From Rhodospirillum rubrum ATCC 11170 (GTDB taxonomy: Bacteria; Pseudomonadota; Alphaproteobacteria; Rhodospirillales; Rhodospirillaceae): 64,000 bases of DNA. Positions 25,364 to 34,553 of the stretch are shown here, piece by piece; the first letter of the stretch is position 1, and each line of letters starts with the position of its first letter. The DNA lies in contig NC_007643.1 in assembly GCF_000013085.1 (NCBI RefSeq), forward strand, positions 1,597,001 to 1,661,000, written 5' to 3'. Position numbers and translations under genes: made by a program. The notes below the pieces were generated by a model that saw nothing but the letters and a program-made list of their open reading frames with translations, was not told the origin of the DNA and did no database searches.

Positions 25364-27544
25364 TTACACCGGAATTTCAAGAATGATCATCTCGTCTTCT
25401 GTCGTGCGCGGACCATCTATCTTTTTTGTGTTCTGTCCTTTCAGGGCGTAGTCCGCCTGAAAGGAATAGGCGCGTTTTTTTCTGTCCTTCAGATTCAAAG
25501 ACCAGAGTTTGTCGGCCGATTGGGTGGGGGTGAAAACGAAGTCGTCGCGGACGCGGTAATTGGCCGCGTCGTCGCTATAATCAAGCTTGCACAACACGAA
25601 GCGCAGCAGGCTCCAGTCAAGCAGATCGGCCTTGATCGTGATCTCGACGGTTTCCTCGAACAATTCGCCAACGGCCAAGCTCGACGAGCCGTCGCCGTCT
25701 TTCCAGTCGACCTCCTGAAGGCGGCCATCCTTATAGGAGACCCGGAAGCGGTAGCGGAATTTGGTCGGACCGTTGTCCCAGCGCGGAATGGAGACGACGG
25801 GGCTGTCCTTTTCGCTGAGCAACTGAACCGTTTGTTTGACGCGGTGGTCGTTGGCGGCGTCCTGATAATCGACCTCGACGAAGATGCCGGCCATGCGGGT
25901 GAAGCTGCCCGCCGGAACGAAGGTGAGATTGATGCGCTCGCCAAAGACATCATTGATGATCAAGGTGTCGTTGGTCGATTGCGCGGTGGGCCGGGCAAGG
26001 GTGCGGCCCGATTTCAGAACATAGGTCGGCGTATAGCGATAGGGCTTGGTCACCGCCGCCAGGATCTGTTCTTTCCAGACCTGGGATTTGCTGTCGGCGG
26101 CCAGCAGCAGCGTCGTCGTCCGCTCGGCCACGCCGTTGGCCGCGTCCTCATAGGACAGGGCGACCTGCACCTGCTGCACGGTTTTTTCCCAATCGATATC
26201 GCCGGCCAGAACGGTCACGGCGAGGCCGGCCAGACGCGAGACCGGGATGACCAGGGCGGCTTTGTCGGTTTCGGTCTCGGGAATGGTGAGGGTGCGGGTG
26301 CTGGCCTTGAAGTGGATGACCGCGTCATAGCGGTATGTCCGCCCCAGGGCCGGGTCGATCAGCCGGCGAAAGAAGAAGGTGTCCTCGTCCTTCTGGAAAG
26401 TGAAGCTTTCGATCTTGTCGGCGTATCGCAGCGTGACGACGACCGAATGAATAATCCCTTCCGACCAACTGGCGTTACAATCGACCTTGACCGACAGCCG
26501 CTTGAAGAAGGCGTCGTTGAGCGGGATCTCCTTGAAGAAATCCTCCTTGGGGAAGCGCCCGCCGCCGGCGGCCAAGGCGCTTTGCAAGGTCGCCTGGGGA
26601 TTGATCGACCAGGGGATGATGCTGTCTTGCTTGAAGTACACATCAAGGTCGGAGACCTTGCTGACGATCAGGGAGCGCTCGACATGCTCGATGCCGTCGA
26701 TCTCGCCGCGTTCGGTGAAGGGGGGGATGACATCGGCCAGGGCCGCCTTGAAATGGTCTTGCAGCAGCGACCAGCCCCATTCAACGATCTCGTCCTTGAA
26801 TTTCTTTTCCGAGCTCGGATCGGCGCTGAAATCGGGCCAGCGCACCACATTGACATCGCCCGAATTGGTGCGGCGAAAGTCTTCGCGGCGGGTTTGGGTG
26901 ACGGTGTCGTCGCCCCAGAACGGCTCGTCGCGATCGATCTTCTCATAGTAGCTGGCGAAGTTTTCGCTCTGCAGCCAGACATGCATCTCGATCGAGGGGA
27001 TGCGGGCGAGGAATTTCATCTTCATGACGATGCCGATCGGCATCGTTGGCATCTGGCAGGCCGCCCAGAACAATTGGGCGCCGGCTTCGCTAAGTTGAAG
27101 GGCGCTGACGGCGATGTTGTCGCCGAGCAGCGACGGCGTGCCGCCGCCCATCACCTTATCGACGATGCCGGTGCCTTCCTGAAAGGTGACCAGCGCGATC
27201 GAACCCTCGGTCCAGGTCGGATCGCCAAGACGCACCGGTTGATTGGGCAGGCCCTGGTCGCGGGCGGCCTTGTCGGCGCGCTCTTGCAGAACGCCGCGAA
27301 CCCGAGCCGCCTGATCGGATGTCAGGCCGAACGCGGTGTCGAACTGCACATACCCGCCGGAGACGCCCTTGCCATCGGGGCCGGGATCGACTTCGGCATA
27401 TTTCAGAAAAGTGAAAACCGGCTTGCCATCGGGCCCCAGCCGTAAACGCGGGATATTGGCGATAGCATAGAACATCCAAGGATCGTCGCTGTCCTTATAG
27501 ATGGTGATATCGTCTATGCGGTCATGGGGTGGAATTATCAGCAT
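25364..27544 (-). CDS. Large beta-repeat protein, first gene of the caspase-associated operon (726 aa)
   Basis: Unknown family. The N-terminal module opens IDDITIYKDSDDPWMFYAIA, with KPVFTFLKYAEVD, TPSLLGDNIAVSALQLSEAG and IVMKMKFLARIPSIEMHVWL. The C-terminus holds three repeats at about residues 430-530, 530-628 and 629-726. Each has a Y-x-D-x-A-N core (VALSYEDAANG, VEVDYQDAAND, CKLDYSDDAANY) and a later aromatic strand (PYRYTPTYVLKSG, RYRFRVSYKDG, AYSFQADYALKG). It starts at MLIIPPHDRIDD (27544), with GGTGGGGAAC a few bases upstream; a start 42 bases earlier is less likely. It is the promoter-proximal gene of a nine-frame cluster with very short gaps. Confidence 0.82.
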   Translation of the reverse strand: MLIIPPHDRIDDITIYKDSDDPWMFYAIANIPRLRLGPDGKPVFTFLKYAEVDPGPDGKGVSGGYVQFDTAFGLTSDQAARVRGVLQERADKAARDQGLPNQPVRLGDPTWTEGSIALVTFQEGTGIVDKVMGGGTPSLLGDNIAVSALQLSEAGAQLFWAACQMPTMPIGIVMKMKFLARIPSIEMHVWLQSENFASYYEKIDRDEPFWGDDTVTQTRREDFRRTNSGDVNVVRWPDFSADPSSEKKFKDEIVEWGWSLLQDHFKAALADVIPPFTERGEIDGIEHVERSLIVSKVSDLDVYFKQDSIIPWSINPQATLQSALAAGGGRFPKEDFFKEIPLNDAFFKRLSVKVDCNASWSEGIIHSVVVTLRYADKIESFTFQKDEDTFFFRRLIDPALGRTYRYDAVIHFKASTRTLTIPETETDKAALVIPVSRLAGLAVTVLAGDIDWEKTVQQVQVALSYEDAANGVAERTTTLLLAADSKSQVWKEQILAAVTKPYRYTPTYVLKSGRTLARPTAQSTNDTLIINDVFGERINLTFVPAGSFTRMAGIFVEVDYQDAANDHRVKQTVQLLSEKDSPVVSIPRWDNGPTKFRYRFRVSYKDGRLQEVDWKDGDGSSSLAVGELFEETVEITIKADLLDWSLLRFVLCKLDYSDDAANYRVRDDFVFTPTQSADKLWSLNLKDRKKRAYSFQADYALKGQNTKKIDGPRTTEDEMIILEIPV

Positions 27545-27587
27545 GAACTGTTCCCCACCGAAATCGATTGATAGATCCCTTGCCACC

Positions 27588-27617
27588 TAAGAAAAAATAT
27601 AAAATGCAGTCTGTCAA
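27588..27617 (-). promoter_or_regulatory. Promoter candidate of the caspase-associated operon
   Basis: On the minus strand a perfect TTGACA (27617-27612) is followed by a very AT-rich stretch (tgcattttatattttttc), about 70 bases before the first start codon. No good -10 lies at the ideal 17-base spacing, so this is only a candidate. A direct repeat aaatgca (27602-27608 and 27616-27622) surrounds it. Confidence 0.35.
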
Positions 27618-27775
27618 ATGCATTCTTTGGGTTGTATCGCGCCGCTCTCAACACGGCACCTTTTGCCCGATCGGGCGGGGTGGAAGAAAGGGCGGTCCCG
27701 CTGCGTCCCCGGCGGTAGCGGAGAGAGCCGGGGCGCGGTGTGGTTTCGCTTAAGGTCTTGTCGGGGAATTAATTT

Positions 27776-27799
27776 ATGTCGATTGCCGGCAATCGGCAT
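27776..27799. promoter_or_regulatory. 24-bp palindrome, operator candidate upstream of the caspase-associated operon
   Basis: The centre cgattgccggcaatcg (27780-27795) is a perfect 16-bp palindrome. Flanking atg and cat extend it to 24 bp with one mismatched pair. It lies about 235 bases upstream of the first gene and is the clearest symmetric site in the gap. No linked regulator gene is visible in the operon. Confidence 0.4.
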
Positions 27800-27976
27800 G
27801 AACCCTGTCGGCGTTTCGCGGTGACACGGCGCGATCTTTCGCCCCTGTCGGGGCGCGCCGAAAAAAGCCGCGGCGCTGGTGCCGCTCTGGCCGCTTCCGA
27901 GCCTTTTCGGGGATGAAAACCCGGGGGAATTTATCCGATTACGCGACTCGGTCTTATCGTCGGTGACGGGAGGGTT

Positions 27977-28011
27977 GAAAAAAACCGCCACCCCACGAGA
28001 GGGGATGGCGG
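27977..28011 (-). terminator. Rho-independent terminator after pta
   Basis: The stem ccgccacccc (27985-27994) pairs with ggggatggcgg (28001-28011, one bulged A) around a 6-base loop. On the minus strand it is followed by seven Ts. It ends the ato-ackA-pta transcript and insulates the caspase-associated operon. Confidence 0.9.
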
Positions 28012-28035
28012 GGAGGGAGGGCGGGAGGAGGTAAG

Positions 28036-29802
28036 CTAGACGGCGGTGGCCAGGGTGTGCGGCGTCCGGGGTTCCCCCTGGTCGGCCTGGATGGCGGTCA
28101 GGGCGATGGTATAGACGATGTCGTCGACCAGGGCGCCGCGCGACAGATCATTGACCGGCTTGCGCAGGCCCTGAAGCATCGGGCCGACGCTGACCACATT
28201 GGCCGAGCGCTGCACCGCCTTATAGGTGGTGTTGCCGGTGTTGAGGTCGGGGAAGACGAAGACATTGGCCCGACCGGCGACCGGGCTGTCGGGGGCCTTC
28301 TGGCGGCCGACGCTTTCCACGCTGGCGGCGTCGTATTGCATCGGCCCGTCGATCATCAAGCCGGGGCGCTTGAGCTTGGCCAGGGCGGTGGCGGCGCGGA
28401 CCTTCTCCACGTCGTCGCCCACCCCCGAACTGCCGGTGGAATAGGAAATCATCGCCACCCTCGGCTCGATGCCGAAGGCCAGGGCGCTATCGGCCGATTG
28501 AATAGCGATATCGGCCAGTTGCTCGGCCGTCGGATTGGGATTGATCGCGCAATCGCCATAGACCAGCACCTGATCGGGCATCAGCATGAAGAACACGCTT
28601 GAAACGATGCTGGCGCCGGGCGCCGTCTTGATCAGCTGCAGGGCCGGCCGCACCGTGCTAGCGGTGGTGTGAACGGCGCCCGAGACCAGACCGTCGACCT
28701 CGCCCAAGGCCAGCATCACCGTGCCCAGCACGACCGTGTCCTCAAGCTGGGCTGTGGCCTGAACGGCGGTCAATCCCTTGGCCCGGCGCATCTCGACCAA
28801 AGCCTCGACATAGCGCCCGCGCACCAGCTCGGGATCGAGGATCTCGATGGTATCGGGCAAACAGATGGCATTGGCCTGGGCAAGGGCGCGGATGCGCGAC
28901 GGGTCGCCGAGCAGCAGGCAGCGGGCGATGCCCTTTTTGGCGCAGATCGCCGCGGCGCGCAGGGTGCGCGGCTCGTCGCCCTCGGGCAAGACGATGCGTC
29001 GGTCGGCGGCGCGCGCCGCGCCGACCAGCCGGTGGCGAAACAGCGGCGGCGGCATCGCCGCGCGGTGGGTGGGCGACGGGTCGGTCAGATGACCGCGCGC
29101 CACATGGTCGGCGATATGCTCGATCAACCAGACGACGCTTGCGTCGTCTTCGCCCAAGCCACGGGCCCGACCGGGCGCGGCGCCTCCGATCAGGCCGAGC
29201 AGGGACCGCTCGCTTTCGCCGGGAAACAGCGCGACCAACGGGCAAGGCAGGTTCAGGCCGGCCAGGGCTGCTTTCAACGCGTCCCCCTGCTGGCCCTCGC
29301 GGATCGAGGTGATGACGACGCCGCTCAGGGCGGCGGCGCCCTGGTGGTAAAGGGTGTCGGCCACGGTTTCGAGAACGTCGGTCGGGCTCGGACGGTCGCC
29401 CGAGACGACGGCGATCACCTCGGCGGCGAGACTGCGGCCGAGATCGCGGCCAAGCTCGGCCAACAACGGGTGATCGGCATCGGGCAGTGGCCCTTCCACC
29501 ACCAGAACCGCGCTGTCGCCCCGCGCCCGTTCGGCTCGCTCGACGATCTCTTCAAGCAAACCGTCGCGCTGACCGGCGCGGATCATCGCCTCGGCTCGCC
29601 GCGCCGGGATCGGCCCGGCCAAATCGGCCGAGGGTGCGCCATCGCCGCCGACGGCGGCGTGGTCGGCGACCGGCTTGGCGAAGGCGACGCGCAGACCCTG
29701 GCGCTCGAAGGCGCGGACCAGCCCCTGGCTGACCGCCGAAAGGCCGGGCAGGGCGGTGGTGGCGGCGATGAACAGGGTTCGCCGATCGGCATGGGGGGTC
29801 AT
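28036..29802 (-). CDS. pta: Phosphate acetyltransferase, long form
   Basis: This enzyme interconverts acetyl-CoA and acetyl phosphate. It has about 588 residues. The C-terminal two-thirds is the PTA_PTB catalytic domain (RIVLPEGDEPRTLRAAAI, GLVSGAVHTTASTVRPALQL, PNPTAEQLADIAIQSADSA, NVFVFPDLNTGNTTYKAVQR). The N-terminal part (ADRRTLFIAATTALPGLSAV) is a degenerate P-loop/DRTGG-type regulatory region, shorter than in E. coli Pta. The start at 29802 overlaps the ackA stop (TGATG), so the two are translationally coupled; longer frames upstream lie inside ackA. It is the last gene of the ato operon and is followed by a terminator. Confidence 0.94.
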   Translation of the reverse strand: MTPHADRRTLFIAATTALPGLSAVSQGLVRAFERQGLRVAFAKPVADHAAVGGDGAPSADLAGPIPARRAEAMIRAGQRDGLLEEIVERAERARGDSAVLVVEGPLPDADHPLLAELGRDLGRSLAAEVIAVVSGDRPSPTDVLETVADTLYHQGAAALSGVVITSIREGQQGDALKAALAGLNLPCPLVALFPGESERSLLGLIGGAAPGRARGLGEDDASVVWLIEHIADHVARGHLTDPSPTHRAAMPPPLFRHRLVGAARAADRRIVLPEGDEPRTLRAAAICAKKGIARCLLLGDPSRIRALAQANAICLPDTIEILDPELVRGRYVEALVEMRRAKGLTAVQATAQLEDTVVLGTVMLALGEVDGLVSGAVHTTASTVRPALQLIKTAPGASIVSSVFFMLMPDQVLVYGDCAINPNPTAEQLADIAIQSADSALAFGIEPRVAMISYSTGSSGVGDDVEKVRAATALAKLKRPGLMIDGPMQYDAASVESVGRQKAPDSPVAGRANVFVFPDLNTGNTTYKAVQRSANVVSVGPMLQGLRKPVNDLSRGALVDDIVYTIALTAIQADQGEPRTPHTLATAV

Positions 29803-31028
29803 CAACTGGCAAGCCTTTCGTTTTGGGCGGAGTTCGAGAGCAGGCCGGCGATGGCGGCGGTGTCGTGGGCGATCATCCATTCCTCGTTGGTCGGCAGAAC
29901 GGCGGCCTTGGGGCCGGCGCCCCGGCTGATCACCCCGCTTTCGCCGCGCGGCATGGTGTCATTGGCGGCGCTATCAAGCTCGAAGCCGAGCAGGCCGAGA
30001 TGATCGAGGGTTCGGCCGCGAATAAGCGCCGAGTTTTCGCCGATGCCGCCGGTGAAGATCAGGGCGTCAAGGCGGGGCAAGGACATGGCCAGGGCGCCGA
30101 TATGGCGGACAAGACGGTGGACGAAGACGCCCAGGGCCTCGGTCGCGCCGGCATGGCCCTGGCTCGCCGCCTCCTGCAGAGCGCGGCAGTCGCCCGACAA
30201 GCCCGACAGGCCGAGCAGGCCGCTGGTCTTGTTGAGCAGGGCTTCAAGGCCGTCGATATCGAGGCCCTCGTGGCGGGCGATATGGGCGAGAACGCCGAAA
30301 TCGACATCACCCGAGCGCGTGCCCATCACCAGCCCCTCGAGCGGGGTCATGCCCATCGTCGTATCGACGCTGCGGCCGTTGAGCACGGCGGTGGCCGAGG
30401 CGCCATTGCCGAGGTGGGCGATGATCAGGCCGTGATGGTCGGGATCGAGCCCCAGAAGCTTGACCGCCTCGGCGGCGACGAAGCGATGGGAGGTGCCGTG
30501 AAAGCCATAGCGGCGCACGCCCAACCGGCTGTGATAGAGGCGGGGCAGGGCATAGAGATAGGCCTCGGGCGGCATGGTCTGATGGAAGGCGGTATCGAAG
30601 ACGGCGACCTGGGGAGTATCGGGCAGGGCCTTCATGGCGGCGAAGATGCCGATCAGATTGGCGCGGTTGTGCAAGGGCGCGAGCTGGGCGCAGGCCTCGA
30701 TATCGGCCAGGACCTCGGGCGTGATCGGCGCCGAGCCGGTGAAGCGCTCGCCGCCGTGCACCACCCGGTGGCCGACGGCGCTGATCGGTTCGAGCAGCCC
30801 CATCTCGCCAAGCCGGCCCAGCAGACAATCCAGGGCCTGCTGGTGACCTGCGTTGGCGATGGCGCGCTTATCGCGGGTGCCGGCGTGATCAATGCGGATC
30901 GAGGCCTCGGCCTGACCCAGGCATTCGGCGAGGCCGACCAGAACGGGGGTTCTTCCCTCCAAGGGGAAGAGGGCGAATTTCAGCGACGAAGAGCCGCAAT
31001 TGATCACCAGGATCAGGGGACTGAGCAT
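29802..31028 (-). CDS. ackA: Acetate kinase
   Basis: Acetate kinase makes ATP and acetate from acetyl phosphate and ADP. The protein has about 408 residues. ILVINCGSSSLKFALF is the N-terminal phosphate-binding strand, VAVFDTAFHQTMP and RRYGFHGTSHRFVA are family signatures, and IIAHLGNGASATAV and LIFTGGIGENSALIR complete the ASKHA ATPase fold. I start it at MLSPLILVINCG (31028). A start 72 bases earlier would fall in a strong stem-loop. It is coupled to pta and lies downstream of atoB, so acetyl-CoA from acetoacetate cleavage could be turned into ATP. Confidence 0.95.
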   Translation of the reverse strand: MLSPLILVINCGSSSLKFALFPLEGRTPVLVGLAECLGQAEASIRIDHAGTRDKRAIANAGHQQALDCLLGRLGEMGLLEPISAVGHRVVHGGERFTGSAPITPEVLADIEACAQLAPLHNRANLIGIFAAMKALPDTPQVAVFDTAFHQTMPPEAYLYALPRLYHSRLGVRRYGFHGTSHRFVAAEAVKLLGLDPDHHGLIIAHLGNGASATAVLNGRSVDTTMGMTPLEGLVMGTRSGDVDFGVLAHIARHEGLDIDGLEALLNKTSGLLGLSGLSGDCRALQEAASQGHAGATEALGVFVHRLVRHIGALAMSLPRLDALIFTGGIGENSALIRGRTLDHLGLLGFELDSAANDTMPRGESGVISRGAGPKAAVLPTNEEWMIAHDTAAIAGLLSNSAQNERLAS

Positions 31029-31072
31029 GATGGCGCGCTCCGGGGGATAAGACACAAGCGGCGGGTGGGGGC

Positions 31073-31111
31073 GGCCGGACCCTGTGGCGAGGATCGCCAA
31101 AGGGTCCGGCC
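31073..31111 (-). repeat. Strong stem-loop between atoB and ackA
   Basis: An 11-bp perfect stem (ggccggaccct with agggtccggcc) encloses a second stem (tggcga/tcgcca). There is no T-run, so it is not a simple terminator. It probably slows RNA decay or reduces read-through from the ato genes into ackA-pta. Confidence 0.6.
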
Positions 31112-31124
31112 GGGATCGGGCGGC

Positions 31125-32300
<1,176 letters not shown>

Positions 32301-32330
32301 GACGGGTCTCTTTCGATGATCCAAAGGGGA

Positions 32331-32395
32331 CGCCAACCGGGGAGCGGGGGAGAGGCGGGCGGGGGGATGAACCCGGCCCGCATCCCCGGTTGGCG
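32331..32395 (-). repeat. Strong stem-loop between atoE and atoB
   Basis: A 13-bp perfect inverted repeat (cgccaaccgggga at 32331-32343, tccccggttggcg at 32383-32395) encloses a GC-rich loop that can itself pair. It nearly fills the 102-base gap. No T-run follows on the minus strand. Confidence 0.6.
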
Positions 32396-32402
32396 AGGGA
32401 GG

Positions 32403-33851
32403 TCAGGGCGCGAGAGTCTGGGCAAAAACCCACAGCAACAGCATCACCACCGGGGCGCTGAAGATCAGCTGGGTGAAGCAGAAGCCGACGATGTCGCGGG
32501 CCTGAAGCTTGAGGATGCCGAGCAAGGGGAGCATCCAGAAGGGGTTGATCAGATTGGGCAGGGCTTCGGCCGCGTTGTAGACCTGAACCGCCCAGCCCAT
32601 GTGGGCGTGGATGTCCTTGGCCGCCTGCAACACATAGGGCGCCTCGATGATCCACTTGCCGCCACCCGAGGGGATGAGGAAGCCGAGGATGGCCGAATAG
32701 ATGCCGATGACGATCGGGAAGCTGTTGGTGGTGGCGATGCTGACGAACAGCTCCGAGATGTGGTGGGAGATCGAGATCCCGTCCGATCCCAGCACGCCGG
32801 TCAGCATGGCGGCGATGGCGCCATAGAACGGGAACTGGATCAGCACGCCCGCCGAGGTCGGCACCGCCCGGGTGACGGCGGTCAGGAAGCTGCGGATATT
32901 GCGGTGCAGCAGCAGGCCGAGCATCAGGAAGGCGAAGTTATAGTTGTTGAGGCTGGAAACCGTGACCAGCACGCCCTGGCTGCTGAACTGCTCCCAGAAG
33001 TAGCCGACCGACAAGATGACGACGAGGATGGGCAGGACGGGGGTGAATTCCAGCCATTCGCCGGGGCGCTTGGGCTTCTGCGCGGGCTCGGGCTCGATCG
33101 AGACGTCCACGCCCATGTCCTGGGCGGTGCGCACATGCTTGCCGCGCGGCGCGGCGAAGTAGAAGACGACGACGGCCAGGGTCATCAAGCTGAGATACAG
33201 AACCACCGACTGCCACAGGAAGATCGTTTGGCTGAGCGGAATGACGCCGCTGATGTCGGAGATCGACTTGGGCAGGGACAGCGGATTGGCCTGCAGCATG
33301 GCCGAGGACGAACTGAGCCCCAGCGCCCAGGTCGAGCCCAGGCCCATATAGGCGGCGGCTCCGGCGGCGCGATAGTCCATCTTCAGGTCGACGCGGCGGG
33401 CGAGGGCGCGGACGAGCAAACCACCCAGCACTAGACTGAGCGCCCAGTTGAGATAGGAGGCCGCCATCGAGATGAAGGCCACCCAGGCGACGGCGCCGGC
33501 CGGCGTTGACGGGAAGGCGGCTAATTTGGTGATCAGCCGGGTGCAGGGCGGCGAGGTGGCGACCACATAGCCGGTGATGGCGACCATCGCCATCTGCATG
33601 GTGAAGGGAATGAGCGTCCAGAACCCCGCTCCGAAGCCCTTGGCGATCTGCAAGGGCGAGGCGCCGATGGCCAGATCGGCGGCGGTGACGACAAGGGTGG
33701 TCAGGACGACGAAGACGAAGGCGTCGGGAAACCACTTCTCGGCGATGCGGGTGAACTCGAAGGCCATATGCGCCAGACGACCTTGGGATTCAACCCCGGT
33801 CTTGCCGCGGCTTTCCTGGTCCGCGGTGGTTTCCATTACGTTCGGGGACAT
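32403..33851 (-). CDS. atoE: Short-chain fatty acid/acetoacetate transporter (AtoE family)
   Basis: This is a polytopic inner-membrane protein of about 482 residues with roughly twelve hydrophobic segments (for example AFVFVVLTTLVVTAADLAI and LPILVVILSVGYFW). Family signatures include GFGAGFWTLIPFTMQMAMV, GSTWALGLSSSSAML and the C-terminal IPSGGGKWIIEAPYVLQAA. E. coli AtoE takes up short-chain fatty acids. I start it at MSPNVMETTADQESRG (33851), where GGAGG lies 8 bases upstream; a TTG five codons earlier has no site of its own. It lies between atoA and atoB, so uptake and activation are co-expressed. Confidence 0.93.
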   Translation of the reverse strand: MSPNVMETTADQESRGKTGVESQGRLAHMAFEFTRIAEKWFPDAFVFVVLTTLVVTAADLAIGASPLQIAKGFGAGFWTLIPFTMQMAMVAITGYVVATSPPCTRLITKLAAFPSTPAGAVAWVAFISMAASYLNWALSLVLGGLLVRALARRVDLKMDYRAAGAAAYMGLGSTWALGLSSSSAMLQANPLSLPKSISDISGVIPLSQTIFLWQSVVLYLSLMTLAVVVFYFAAPRGKHVRTAQDMGVDVSIEPEPAQKPKRPGEWLEFTPVLPILVVILSVGYFWEQFSSQGVLVTVSSLNNYNFAFLMLGLLLHRNIRSFLTAVTRAVPTSAGVLIQFPFYGAIAAMLTGVLGSDGISISHHISELFVSIATTNSFPIVIGIYSAILGFLIPSGGGKWIIEAPYVLQAAKDIHAHMGWAVQVYNAAEALPNLINPFWMLPLLGILKLQARDIVGFCFTQLIFSAPVVMLLLWVFAQTLAP

Positions 33852-33892
33852 TGCTGCCGCCTCCAATGGGGGAACTCTAAGATGTCCGCCGA

Positions 33893-34549
33893 TCAGGCGG
33901 CGAGGGTCATCTCGGGCGTCTCGCCTTCGACGATCAGGCGGGCCTCGGTCGCGGCGATCACCGCCTCAAGCGAGACCCCCGGCGCGCGCTCGCGCAGCAC
34001 GAGGCCGGCGTCCGTCGGTTCGATCACCGCCATCTCGGTCACGATCAGATCGATGCGGCGAACCGAGGTCAGCGGCAGGGTGCAGGCCTTGAGGATCTTC
34101 GGCGCGCCCTTGGCGGTATGGGTCATCGCCACGATCACCCGGCGGGCGCCGGTGACGAGGTCCATGGCGCCGCCCATGCCCGGCACCATCTTGCCCGGAA
34201 CCACCCAATTGGCCAGTTGACCGGCTTCGTCGACCTGCAGGCCGCCCAGAACGGTGACGTCGAGGTGGCCGCCCCGGATGAAGCCGAAGGAGGAAACGCT
34301 GTCAAAGGCGGCGGCGCCGGGGATGATGCCGGTCGGCGCGCCGCCGGCATCGGTCAGGGCCTCGGAGGATCCGCCGGGGCCTTCCAGGGGCTGCATGCCG
34401 ATGATGCCGTTCTCCGACTGGAAGAACACAGACATGCCGGGGGGAAGGTAATTGGCGACCAGGGTCGGCAGGCCGATGCCGAGATTGACGAGATTGCCCT
34501 GGGTGAGTTCCTGGGCGACACGGCGGGCGATAAGGGTTTTGGCGTCCAT
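33893..34549 (-). CDS. atoA: Acetate/acetoacetate CoA-transferase, beta subunit
   Basis: Together with AtoD this enzyme transfers CoA from acetyl-CoA to acetoacetate or a short-chain acid. It has 218 residues. The catalytic glutamate that forms the acyl-CoA thioester is in VFFQSENGIIGMQPL. NLGIGLPTLVANYLP and SVSSFGFIRGGHLDVTVLGG are conserved family stretches. The start MDAKTLIARRVAQEL lies 4 bases after the atoD stop, as expected for two subunits made in equal amounts. Confidence 0.94.
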   Translation of the reverse strand: MDAKTLIARRVAQELTQGNLVNLGIGLPTLVANYLPPGMSVFFQSENGIIGMQPLEGPGGSSEALTDAGGAPTGIIPGAAAFDSVSSFGFIRGGHLDVTVLGGLQVDEAGQLANWVVPGKMVPGMGGAMDLVTGARRVIVAMTHTAKGAPKILKACTLPLTSVRRIDLIVTEMAVIEPTDAGLVLRERAPGVSLEAVIAATEARLIVEGETPEMTLAA

Positions 34550-34553
34550 GGTT

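Larger units (their letters stand above)
27545..28035. other. Gap between pta and the caspase-associated operon
   Basis: This 491-base gap holds the pta terminator at its right end, a long palindrome at 27776-27799 and the operon promoter candidate at its left end. A 125-codon minus-strand reading frame crosses most of it, but it overlaps the terminator and looks random. I see no other gene. Confidence 0.6.

Noticed and set aside
12440-27544. Gasdermin-caspase defence operon
   Set aside because: Bacterial gasdermins are single proteins of roughly 250-300 residues with a short C-terminal inhibitory peptide and a membrane-inserting N-terminus. The only protein of that size here (18127-18981) is plainly the N-terminal module of the larger sisters.
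12440-27544. Phage tail or contractile injection system
   Set aside because: No sheath, tube, baseplate, spike or AAA+ ATPase gene is recognisable in or near the operon.
27614-27991. Minus-strand 125-codon reading frame upstream of the caspase operon
   Set aside because: It starts inside the pta terminator, crosses the palindrome and promoter region, and has no recognisable motif or ribosome site.
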